Source of the DNA: a virus
Strand: one strand, 5' to 3'
Virus record (IMG/VR): IMGVR_UViG_3300043468_000329
Coordinates: 1 to 22,537 of that record
Length of the DNA: 22,537 nt
Below the pieces are notes generated by a model, which was not told where the DNA came from, made no database searches, and was given only the letters and a program-made list of their open reading frames with translations. Each line of letters opens with the position of its first letter. Within the stretch, counting starts at the first letter, position 1. Positions 14,512 through 22,157 of this stretch are shown one piece after another. Made by a program: the position numbers and the translations under genes.

Positions 14512-15013
14512 CCAAATAAAAGTTATAAGAGGGTTCATGGACCCAGAAGATGCGATGCTTGTTTCAGACTATGCCAGGTCTGTCGATTCCTCTTTTACTG
14601 AGTTTGGTAATGGTGAAAAAGAGTTTACATTTCATGCAAAATTTGAAGACTCAGATATTCAAAGCCTTTTAAATTTTTATGGACAACTTTCTTTGAAGTT
14701 TGTAAGAGATAACTACGTGGGCCCATTCCAAGATTATGATAGCACCAAAACCCATATTGCTAGATTTAGTCAAGGGGATGGAATGCACGAACATTTTGAT
14801 TCCACAAAGCCTAATGACATAGCAACTTTAATATATTTAAACAATGATTATGTAGGGGGAGAAATATACTTCCCAGACTATGACGTACACATTAAGCCTG
14901 ATGCTGGAGATCTTGTGTGTTTCCCAGATACTCCAGATTTTGTCCATGGTGTTAAGCCAATAACTGAGGGTATCAGATATACGGCACCACGATGGTTCAC
15001 ACGCATAGTGTGA
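14504..15013 (+). CDS. Prolyl-4-hydroxylase-like 2OG-Fe(II) oxygenase
   Basis: A 169-residue protein. The ATG at 14504 has AAAGGG about 6 bases upstream and overlaps the preceding gene by eight bases in another frame. Complete P4H-type motifs are present: HIARFSQGDGMHEHFDS (His97-x-Asp99), LIYLNNDYVGGEIYFPDYDVHIKPDAGDLVCFP, FVHGVKPI (His148), then GIRYTAPRWF (Arg158 the probable 2-oxoglutarate ligand). It should hydroxylate a protein (often proline) or small molecule using O2 and 2-oxoglutarate. The substrate is unknown; Pro-containing repeats of the Hint-tailed virion proteins are one speculative target. Its TGA stop supplies the TG of the next promoter. Confidence 0.75.
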   Translation: MNDQIKVIRGFMDPEDAMLVSDYARSVDSSFTEFGNGEKEFTFHAKFEDSDIQSLLNFYGQLSLKFVRDNYVGPFQDYDSTKTHIARFSQGDGMHEHFDSTKPNDIATLIYLNNDYVGGEIYFPDYDVHIKPDAGDLVCFPDTPDFVHGVKPITEGIRYTAPRWFTRIV

Positions 15014-15019
15014 TAAAAT
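15011..15019 (+). promoter_or_regulatory. Extended -10 promoter overlapping a stop codon, near-leaderless gene at 15029
   Basis: TGATAAAAT begins with the TGA stop of the upstream gene and ends 9 bases before the ATG at 15029. The predicted start is within about three bases of that ATG. No Shine-Dalgarno sequence is present. Confidence 0.55.
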
Positions 15020-15028
15020 AGACCTATA

Positions 15029-18000
15029 ATGTCTAATCCGTCAAATCTATATGCAGAAAAAATTTATGCAGAGCACCCCATCGCTCTTTGGTCCCTTGAT
15101 GACAAGGCTGACTATATAAGCCTAATAGACGAATCAGATCGTAATATCAACTTGTGGACTATAACAAATGGAACATCCACATCACATTCTTTATTTGATG
15201 AGCCATTTCCAGAAAGCCAAACTACAAAAATAACTGGTGTTTTGACAGAAGATGATTTTGGGCAGATAACTTGCATAAGCAATAACATTGTTAACTTTTC
15301 TTCATTAAATAAAACATTATCAACATTTTCAATTGGGGCATTCTTTAACTCGATAAGTGCCTATGCCTCTAGTTTTGAAATAGGGTATGAATATTATGAC
15401 ACAACATCTGGAAGCACAATTCAAAGGCTAAAGTCTTATACAACATCTGTTCAGGGTAGATGGTTTTTTATATCAGAAACATTTGACATTCCAGAAGATA
15501 ATACTGAGTTTAGAATTGTTATAAAGATTAATTACATAGGGGGTGCGTCAACTACGGATGACTATGAGTTTTTGATAAATGGAATTACTGCTGGACAGTG
15601 GTGTGAAGAATTTAACTCTTCATCTCTTGGAGTTCAAAAGTCTGCATTGCCGTCAAGTATTGCATTGCCTTCATCTTTTGGAATTGAGGCAGATGCTTAT
15701 GGACTTCAAGAAAACAAAGCATACTACATAGTTAAAGACAACAGCCTTGTAGCAAAAAATACAGGAATCCCACTTGTTTATGGTGCATCAAACCTAACAA
15801 AACTTTTACCAAACCCAAATATGCCATCCCTTATAATTCCAGGATTGGGGTTTTTATCTGAAGCGGGGCAGTACAAAGAATATACTCTAGAGGCATGGTT
15901 AAGAATTAATTCAGACTCAGTTACGAAGAAGCGAATAATTGGCCCAATTGCTTCTACTGATGGAATATATGTAGAAGGACCTTTTATTATTTTAAAAATT
16001 GGAGATAGTTCTGGATCTTACTATGTTGGAGAGTGGACTAGACCAATGCTCATTCACATTAGATTTTCAGAAAATAGTTCATCACTTCTTATAAATGGTG
16101 AGCAGGTTATATCTTTAAACTATCTTAGTTCTGAACTTGTGTTCCCTTCAAAATTAAACTCATTGTCAAAAGATCAGGACTGGATAGGATTTTATGCATA
16201 CGAGGATGTTTCGCCAATAGAGGTAGATTGCGTTGCAATATATACCTATCAAGTTCCAACAATTCTTGCTAAAAAAAGATTTGTTTATGGTCAGGGAGTT
16301 GAGTTTCCAGAAGGCATTAATCAGGCATACAGTGGCTCATCTGTGTATATCGACTATCCTTTTGCAGACTATACAAATAATTACTCATACCCAAATATAG
16401 GCAAGTGGGGTCAGGCAATCGTTGATAATCTTAGTGTTGAAAATAATCTTTTATGCACACCAGACTATAAACTTCCAGAAATAGTTTTAGGATCTTCAAA
16501 TATAGATCAGTTATATTCTGATCTTGAAGACATTCAAAATGAAACAAATAAGTTTTTTTCCTTTGATTCCGTAGCAAGCGGATATATGTACTTTGATAAT
16601 CTAAACTTTTTAAATCAAAAGGTTAGATCCTTTTATGGATCTTTTAAGTTTTTAGAAGAGCCAACATCAACACAGATACTGTTTAGGATAGAGTCTGAAA
16701 ATTCATCAGACTACTTTGAGGTATCTACACAAAACAAAAATGTTGTGTATAAGTTAAAGTATGGATCAACAGAAGAAGTTCTTGCAACATTTTCTTGGTC
16801 AGGCTCAAACCCATTTACTGGAATAGCGATAGAAGAAATGTTTTCTGTTGGATTAGATATAGACAAAGCCTCTAAGTATTTTGGAGGAAATCTTGCATCA
16901 TTCTTTGGCAATATCAACACCCTAAAGTTTTACATAGGTGGAAGGTCAAACTTAACACAAACCTTTACTGGTAAAATATACAAGGTTGGTTTTTGCACAG
17001 CAAGAAATCATAAAAAGATTGAGTATTTATTTAATGAAAGAGGAATACCTCTAAACGATGAGAGCGTCTTTGATTTGTACTCAGATACAATAGATGTGGC
17101 GTACAACTCTACAGATAATTATTTTGGAACCAATGAGGCAGAGTGGGACCAAGTAGTTGACTCTGGAAGCGTAGACTCGTACCCACTGGAAGGTTTCCAG
17201 GTACACACAGCAAGTTATACACTTTCTCCTTCAAGTTACTTTGATAAATATGCACTAGATATAGATATACAAGGTTATTGGGAAGACTATATTCCTCTTA
17301 CATACTTTGCTCAATATGTGGAAGATGAAAAAAACAGTTCATATTATGACTTAGATCTTCTACAGTTTAACCTTAACTATCCAGCACCATCAAACTTTAT
17401 TGAAGAAGAACAAACTGGGGAATGGACATATAGAGAATTAACCGATGAGTATAACCTGCCAATTCAAAGGACTTATCAGTCATTAGATAATCAGTTGTTT
17501 ACTGGTTACTTAAACTACGATGATTTAAAAAATAGAGCATATAAAAATTACAAGTATGACACATCAAACTCTTTGGTAAAGTCTTATGTAACATTTCAAT
17601 ATATAGCAAATGGGGCAAACCTTTCAGAGTCAAACTTTGTTAATATAGAAAAGCCATCAAACGATTCCATTGTTGTTCCAGGAGAAAACTGGATGAGTAC
17701 AAAGTATGAAGTTGTAAATAACATGATTATTTATCCACCAAAGGATGTTCGTGTTTTGGACCTTGCTATAGTAACTCACTTAGATTTTAACGTAAAGGGA
17801 ATTATAAATAACAGGGTAAAGATAAGAAATCTAGAATATGCTTCCCAAGCCTTTAACTCAACATCTCCAAACCCAATTGGTACAAGATTTGGAAATGAAA
17901 TTTATCCATATAGGAAGTCTGGATTCTACTATGACTACAAATCTAGAAATCCGTTTACAATTTACAAGGGCAGTTCTCCTTATCTATATCTTACACGGTA

Positions 18001-18736
18001 CACAGGGATCGAACTAAAAGGAACCTACGACCCAATAATTAATCGTGGTCTTTCTATTCCCATTAACAAAGAGATGTCAAGCAATTACAAAGTAATGGCT
18101 ATGCAAACAGCAATACGCTATGACCAAGACGCTTTCCCTTATGCTTCAACAGAGATATTTGAGATTAAAGCAAAAAACACACATATTAAGTTTTATATGG
18201 TTGCAATACATCCTAGCGGAGAAAGAGCAAAGATATATGCTGTAAATGTTAAAACTGGAAGGCTTGAAGACGGCATTGGATTTTATTGGAACGGTAAATT
18301 AGTAAAAGAGCCAGTAATCACAGTTAAGGAGTGGGGGTTCCTTGGAATTGCATTCCCTACACTGCTAGACTTTAATTCTAGGGTTGGGTCAATTAACCTA
18401 AATGGACCTATCACATTTAACACAATATCTTACTACCAGTCAACCAACCTTCAAGAGGTTCAAAAGGTAGATGTTCGACCTTGGTTTGCTGTTAAGTATG
18501 CAATCCCCCTCACTCTTGAGTGGGACTACTGGAAGACATCTCCATCTGTCTGGGATGGTGTTCTAATTCTTTCTTCAACAAGTTATTACGGAGTAGACCC
18601 ATCTACTATTTATAAGAGTTATACTGGAACAAATAAGATAATTGTTGATACTGACAAGGTTTTTACGGTTAATGGATACGAATATACAGTCTATAAAGGT
18701 ATCACATCGAAACAAATAACCTCTGATGCTGTCTAA
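15029..18736 (+). CDS. Large virion-type protein with LamG/concanavalin-like domains
   Basis: A 1235-residue protein, the largest in the window. It opens with SNPSNLYAEKIYAEHPIALWSLDD, a start I associate with phage LamG-containing structural proteins. Residues about 75-190 look like a carbohydrate-binding-type sandwich (FSIGAFFNSIS...RWFFISETF...FRIVIKINYIGG). Residues about 285-410 look LamG-like (YTLEAWLRIN...GPFIILKIGD...MLIHIRFSENSSSLLINGEQV...DWIGFYAYED). A second such unit lies at about 515-660 (FYGSFKFLEEPTSTQILFRI...KIYKVGFCTARNH). The rest is beta-rich, Tyr/Asn-rich and unrecognised. There is no signal peptide or catalytic motif. It is probably a tail, fibre or capsid-surface protein that binds glycans. 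It sits just before the head genes, where a terminase is often found. Confidence 0.6.
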   Translation: MSNPSNLYAEKIYAEHPIALWSLDDKADYISLIDESDRNINLWTITNGTSTSHSLFDEPFPESQTTKITGVLTEDDFGQITCISNNIVNFSSLNKTLSTFSIGAFFNSISAYASSFEIGYEYYDTTSGSTIQRLKSYTTSVQGRWFFISETFDIPEDNTEFRIVIKINYIGGASTTDDYEFLINGITAGQWCEEFNSSSLGVQKSALPSSIALPSSFGIEADAYGLQENKAYYIVKDNSLVAKNTGIPLVYGASNLTKLLPNPNMPSLIIPGLGFLSEAGQYKEYTLEAWLRINSDSVTKKRIIGPIASTDGIYVEGPFIILKIGDSSGSYYVGEWTRPMLIHIRFSENSSSLLINGEQVISLNYLSSELVFPSKLNSLSKDQDWIGFYAYEDVSPIEVDCVAIYTYQVPTILAKKRFVYGQGVEFPEGINQAYSGSSVYIDYPFADYTNNYSYPNIGKWGQAIVDNLSVENNLLCTPDYKLPEIVLGSSNIDQLYSDLEDIQNETNKFFSFDSVASGYMYFDNLNFLNQKVRSFYGSFKFLEEPTSTQILFRIESENSSDYFEVSTQNKNVVYKLKYGSTEEVLATFSWSGSNPFTGIAIEEMFSVGLDIDKASKYFGGNLASFFGNINTLKFYIGGRSNLTQTFTGKIYKVGFCTARNHKKIEYLFNERGIPLNDESVFDLYSDTIDVAYNSTDNYFGTNEAEWDQVVDSGSVDSYPLEGFQVHTASYTLSPSSYFDKYALDIDIQGYWEDYIPLTYFAQYVEDEKNSSYYDLDLLQFNLNYPAPSNFIEEEQTGEWTYRELTDEYNLPIQRTYQSLDNQLFTGYLNYDDLKNRAYKNYKYDTSNSLVKSYVTFQYIANGANLSESNFVNIEKPSNDSIVVPGENWMSTKYEVVNNMIIYPPKDVRVLDLAIVTHLDFNVKGIINNRVKIRNLEYASQAFNSTSPNPIGTRFGNEIYPYRKSGFYYDYKSRNPFTIYKGSSPYLYLTRYTGIELKGTYDPIINRGLSIPINKEMSSNYKVMAMQTAIRYDQDAFPYASTEIFEIKAKNTHIKFYMVAIHPSGERAKIYAVNVKTGRLEDGIGFYWNGKLVKEPVITVKEWGFLGIAFPTLLDFNSRVGSINLNGPITFNTISYYQSTNLQEVQKVDVRPWFAVKYAIPLTLEWDYWKTSPSVWDGVLILSSTSYYGVDPSTIYKSYTGTNKIIVDTDKVFTVNGYEYTVYKGITSKQITSDAV

Positions 18737-18738
18737 TG

Positions 18739-18747
18739 TGGTATACT
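18739..18747 (+). promoter_or_regulatory. Extended -10 promoter, leaderless gene at 18755
   Basis: TGGTATACT (TGnTATACT) ends 7 bases before the ATG at 18755 and begins three bases after the previous TAA. The expected start is at or one base before the ATG. A Met at 18761 would be the alternative start. Confidence 0.6.
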
Positions 18748-18754
18748 TATTGAT

Positions 18755-19159
18755 ATGAATATGGAAGATCCACGTAAAAAGAAGAAGCAACTGCCCAAAA
18801 TGAAGGGGCAAGTGGGCGAGTCCCGTGCAAAAGTTATTGAAAAGCATTATGACTGGGGTCTATATGTGTATAAGAAGGCTAACGGTAAGTGGTTTACGGA
18901 TGGAACAGGTTCAGTTCTCAACATTGAATCAATGAAGGGTGACATCCTCCAAATCTCTAAACTCAAAGAAGCAGCAAAATATTACGGGGATGAAGGAGAT
19001 GGAGAATGCATCTTCGTCCCAGGACTAACAAGAATTTCAGAAGAAGAATACTCTGAGCAAAAACAAAGAATGGCAGAAGGTCTGATTCCTTCTCTTAATG
19101 ACCTTGGTGCAGTTCAGGCAGCCAAGGACACAATTGCTAAGTATGGAAGTGATGACTAA
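18755..19159 (+). CDS. Conserved hypothetical protein upstream of the portal gene
   Basis: A 134-residue soluble protein with a Lys-rich N-terminus (PRKKKKQLPKMKG), a central beta segment (YDWGLYVYKKANGKWFTDGTGSVLNIESMKGDI) and a charged helical C-terminus. The function is not recognised. It is leaderless by promoter position, and its TAA overlaps the ATG of the portal gene, so it should be made in step with the portal and may be a head-assembly accessory. Confidence 0.65.
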   Translation: MNMEDPRKKKKQLPKMKGQVGESRAKVIEKHYDWGLYVYKKANGKWFTDGTGSVLNIESMKGDILQISKLKEAAKYYGDEGDGECIFVPGLTRISEEEYSEQKQRMAEGLIPSLNDLGAVQAAKDTIAKYGSDD

Positions 19160-20766
19160 TGAGTGAAGAAAAAGAATTTTTTATTAGAGCAAAGACAGAC
19201 AGCCCACTTCCAGAAGATGATACATTTACAAAGCAGGACCCTTTTAATCAGTCTTGGGATGTAATTAAAGACCTACAGGGACTTGACTCAAACTTTAAAA
19301 GAAGAACTTCCCGCATCGTAAAGGGAGAAGCAACACAAGGCTATATTGATAGTTCACGAGCAGAAAGCACAGGTCGTGATGGGGCAAAGTCTAAAGAAAT
19401 TAACTCAGGAACAGTATTTAGAAATGCCTATGGACTCTTTGATGTAATTACGCCTCCGTGGAATCTTTATGAACTTGCAAGTTTTTATGACACCTCTTTT
19501 GCTAACCATGCAGCAATTGATGCAAAGGTTGAGAACATTGTAGGTCTTGGATATGAGTTTAAGGTTTCACAAAGAACAATGCTTAAGTTAGAAGCATCAG
19601 AGCCAAAGACAGCAGAGAATGCACGTAAGAGAATTGAACGAGCAAAGATTGAACTAAGTGATTGGCTAGAATCGCTAAACACAGAAGACTCATTTACAAC
19701 AACCATGGAAAAGGTTTTTACAGATCTTCAAGCAACAGGTAACGGGTACCTTGAAGTAGGTAGAACTGTTCGTGGTGATATTGGATATGTTGGACATATC
19801 CCTTCTACAACAATGCGTGTTCGTCGTCTTCGTGATGGCTTTGTCCAGGTTATTGCAAATAAAGTAGTTTACTTCCGTAACTTTGGAGCAAGTAACCCAA
19901 ACCCGCTTGGAACAGATGCTCGTCCTAACGAGATCATTCACTTTAAAGAATACTCACCACTTAATACATTCTATGGAGTACCAGATATTATGTCTGCAAT
20001 CGGATCACTTCATGGAGACCAACTTGCGTCACAGTACAACATTGATTACTTTCAGAATAAGGCAACTCCCAGGTATGTTGTAACACTTAAGGGCGCTAAG
20101 TTATCTGCTGAAGCAGAAGACAAGATGTTTAGATTCTTACAGACTGGTCTTAAAGGACAGAATCACAGAACTCTTTACATACCGCTTCCTGGTGACTCAG
20201 ACACTAACAAGGTAGAGTTTAAGATGGACCCTGTAGAAAATGGAATCCAAGAAGCATCGTTTAAAGAATACCGTAAGCAAAATAGAGATGACATTCTTGT
20301 TGCACACCAAGTTCCTCTTTCTAAGATTGGTGGTTCTGACTCTGCAGCAATCGCAGCAGCACTGTCTCAAGACAGAACATTTAAAGAGCAGGTTGCAAGA
20401 CCAGCACAAAGAAATCTTGAGAAGATGATCAACAAGATAGTAAAAGAAAAAACAGATATTCTGGAGTTTAAGTTTAATGAACTTACACTTACAGATGAGA
20501 TTGCTCAGTCACAGATTATTGAGAGACTTGTTAAGACTCAGGTTATGATGCCAAATGAGGGAAGAGAACTTCTTGGACTTCCTCAGATAGAAGGCGGAAA
20601 TGAACCGTTTGATCCAAAGCCAGAACAGGCAGCAAACGATAATGCAGACCGTGCAAGGGACACCGAAAGAACTAACAACCAGTCTGATGGACCAGCCACA
20701 GTAAGTGGAAGAAATCCAAAAGGCGAAGGTCGTAAATCTGACGACGTGTCCGATATGTCCAAATAG
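19159..20766 (+). CDS. Phage portal protein
   Basis: A 535-residue protein that forms the ring at the capsid vertex through which DNA enters and leaves. It shows the order of the PBSX/HK97-like portal family: an N-terminal arm; ITPPWNLYELASFYDTSFANHAAIDAKVENIVGLGYEF; a wing with DLQATGNGYLEVGRTVRGDIGYVGHIPSTTMRVRR; the DRARPNEIIHFK-like segment (TDARPNEIIHFKEYSPLNTFYGVPDI); then NIDYFQNKATPRYVV, and a stem/crown with HQVPLSKIGG..SAAIAAALSQDRTFKEQVARPAQRNLE. The last ~60 residues are polar and charged (Asp/Glu/Lys/Asn), a common disordered tail. The start overlaps the previous stop (TAATG). The protease and capsid genes follow, as in a standard head operon. Confidence 0.88.
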   Translation: MSEEKEFFIRAKTDSPLPEDDTFTKQDPFNQSWDVIKDLQGLDSNFKRRTSRIVKGEATQGYIDSSRAESTGRDGAKSKEINSGTVFRNAYGLFDVITPPWNLYELASFYDTSFANHAAIDAKVENIVGLGYEFKVSQRTMLKLEASEPKTAENARKRIERAKIELSDWLESLNTEDSFTTTMEKVFTDLQATGNGYLEVGRTVRGDIGYVGHIPSTTMRVRRLRDGFVQVIANKVVYFRNFGASNPNPLGTDARPNEIIHFKEYSPLNTFYGVPDIMSAIGSLHGDQLASQYNIDYFQNKATPRYVVTLKGAKLSAEAEDKMFRFLQTGLKGQNHRTLYIPLPGDSDTNKVEFKMDPVENGIQEASFKEYRKQNRDDILVAHQVPLSKIGGSDSAAIAAALSQDRTFKEQVARPAQRNLEKMINKIVKEKTDILEFKFNELTLTDEIAQSQIIERLVKTQVMMPNEGRELLGLPQIEGGNEPFDPKPEQAANDNADRARDTERTNNQSDGPATVSGRNPKGEGRKSDDVSDMSK

Positions 20767-20787
20767 TGATACTTTAGAAAAAAAGGG

Positions 20788-20795
20788 TATATAAT
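20788..20795 (+). promoter_or_regulatory. Putative -10 promoter, near-leaderless protease gene
   Basis: TATAAT at 20790-20795, preceded by GGGTA rather than TGn, ends 9 bases before the ATG at 20805. No Shine-Dalgarno sequence lies at useful distance, although AAAGGG is about 20 bases upstream. Confidence 0.5.
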
Positions 20796-20804
20796 AGAAT
20801 AACC

Positions 20805-22121
20805 ATGATTATATCAAAAGCGCATTGGAATTCAGATGGTGATAATATTCGCCTATCTATGCCTTTAACCAAGGTAGATAAAGAACGCAGAATTGTATCT
20901 GGTTTTGCATCCCTTGACAACCTTGATAAGCAAGACGATATCGTAACTGCAGAAGCAAGCATGGCAGCATTTGCAAAATTCCGTGGGAACATTAGAGAAA
21001 TGCATCAGCCAGTAGCAGTAGGCAAGATGGTAGATTTTAAAGAAGATAAATATTTTGATCCAGAGACAAAGAAATTCTATAAGGGAGTATTTGTTTCAGC
21101 ATATGTTTCAAAGGGTGCTCAAGATACTTGGGAAAAGGTTCTCGATGGAACACTTACAGGTTTTTCTATTGGTGGACGAATGAACAAGTGGGACGATGCC
21201 TATGATGAGAAGTCAGATAAGTCAATCAGAGTTATTAAGGAATATGATTTGGTAGAGTTGAGTCTTGTAGATTCCCCTGCTAATCAATTTGCAAACATTG
21301 TGTCGGTTGAAAAGGTAGATGGTGTAGATGTTATTAAAGGTGACTCAACTGTCCTAGAAAATGTTTTTTACGATAAGCAAAATGGTATTGTTATAGCATC
21401 TGAAAATGAATCAGAACTTAGCCCAATTACTGGTGAGCAGATGGAAAATATAGGGTTCGTTGAAAAAACGGATAGTGAAAAAACAAACATGATAAAATTC
21501 TTAGTTGATAGTGCTAAAGGCATTAATACTTCTAAGATTAACAAGGAGGTACAACCTATGACAGAAAACACAGAAACAGTTGCAGAAGTTATTGAAACAG
21601 AAGCATCAGTAGAAGTAGCAAAGTCAGAGGTCGCTCCAGAGGTTGATGCCGTAGTTGAGGCACCTACAGAAGAAGTTGCTAAGGCTGATGAAGCCCCAGC
21701 ATCTGAAGAAGTTGCAAAGTCTGAAGAGACTCCTGCAGCAGATGTAGTTGAAGAAGTTACAGAAGTATCTAAATCAGATGAAGCAATTGTTGACTCAGTT
21801 GCAGAAATCAAGAACACTCTAGAATCAGCCTTTAGCGATCTAGTTTCAACAGTTAAGTCTTTGCAGGCCGAAGTAGAAATGCTTAAGTCTTCTAAGGTAG
21901 ATGTTGAAACAGCAAAAACATCATTTGAAGCAGTTGCAAAAGATATTGCAGCAGTGTCAAGTGAATTTAATGAATTTGGTAAGCGTGTGGAACTTGTAGA
22001 GCAAGACACTGCTTTCCGAAAGTCTGGCGATCTCGGCGAGATAGTACAGAATCAACCTGAAACGGTTGAAAAATCCCTATGGGGCGGTAGTTTCCTCAAA
22101 ACAGCCGACTTATTTAATTAA
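20805..22121 (+). CDS. XkdF-like prohead serine protease fused to scaffold-like tail
   Basis: A 438-residue protein. Residues about 15-175 match the XkdF/Peptidase_S78_2 type of capsid maturation protease: RIVSGFASLDNLDKQDDIVTAEA, REMHQPVAVGKM (His67), KGVFVSAYVSKG, TWEKVLDGTLTGFSIGGRM (Ser121) and YDLVELSLVDSPANQ; His67 and Ser121 are the likely catalytic pair. Residues about 250-335 are an Ala/Glu/Val-rich acidic stretch (EEVAKSEE-type repeats), followed by a coiled coil to about 400 (VAEIKNTLESAFSDLVSTVKSLQAEVEML), a composition and shape typical of capsid scaffolds. It would process scaffold and capsid during head assembly. The portal precedes it and the capsid follows. A strong ribosome site inside predicts a shorter scaffold product. 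Confidence 0.82.
   Translation: MIISKAHWNSDGDNIRLSMPLTKVDKERRIVSGFASLDNLDKQDDIVTAEASMAAFAKFRGNIREMHQPVAVGKMVDFKEDKYFDPETKKFYKGVFVSAYVSKGAQDTWEKVLDGTLTGFSIGGRMNKWDDAYDEKSDKSIRVIKEYDLVELSLVDSPANQFANIVSVEKVDGVDVIKGDSTVLENVFYDKQNGIVIASENESELSPITGEQMENIGFVEKTDSEKTNMIKFLVDSAKGINTSKINKEVQPMTENTETVAEVIETEASVEVAKSEVAPEVDAVVEAPTEEVAKADEAPASEEVAKSEETPAADVVEEVTEVSKSDEAIVDSVAEIKNTLESAFSDLVSTVKSLQAEVEMLKSSKVDVETAKTSFEAVAKDIAAVSSEFNEFGKRVELVEQDTAFRKSGDLGEIVQNQPETVEKSLWGGSFLKTADLFN
21543..21550 (+). promoter_or_regulatory. Internal Shine-Dalgarno site in the protease gene
   Basis: AAGGAGGT lies 7 bases before an in-frame ATG at 21558, inside the protease reading frame. It is among the strongest ribosome sites in the window, while the full-length gene itself has none at useful distance, so it is unlikely to be incidental. 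Confidence 0.7.
21558..22121 (+). CDS. Nested in-frame scaffold protein (internal start at Met252 of the protease)
   Basis: Starting at the ATG at 21558, the frame gives a 187-residue acidic protein beginning MTENTETVAEV, identical to the C-terminal part of the protease: an Ala/Glu-rich segment and then a coiled coil. The AAGGAGGT site decides this start. The arrangement mirrors the known lambda C/Nu3 case, in which the scaffold is translated from inside the protease gene with the same C-terminus. Free scaffold would be made in excess over the leaderless full-length form. Inference from sequence only; an ordinary fusion with an accidental site remains possible. Confidence 0.6.
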   Translation: MTENTETVAEVIETEASVEVAKSEVAPEVDAVVEAPTEEVAKADEAPASEEVAKSEETPAADVVEEVTEVSKSDEAIVDSVAEIKNTLESAFSDLVSTVKSLQAEVEMLKSSKVDVETAKTSFEAVAKDIAAVSSEFNEFGKRVELVEQDTAFRKSGDLGEIVQNQPETVEKSLWGGSFLKTADLFN

Positions 22122-22157
22122 AAAAACAATAAGTAAAAAATCACAGGAGGTGACAAT

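Noticed and set aside
21368-22009. Minus-strand 213-residue Ser/Thr-rich open frame
   Set aside because: It is a complement shadow of the acidic Ala/Glu-rich scaffold region; low-complexity composition, no start signals.
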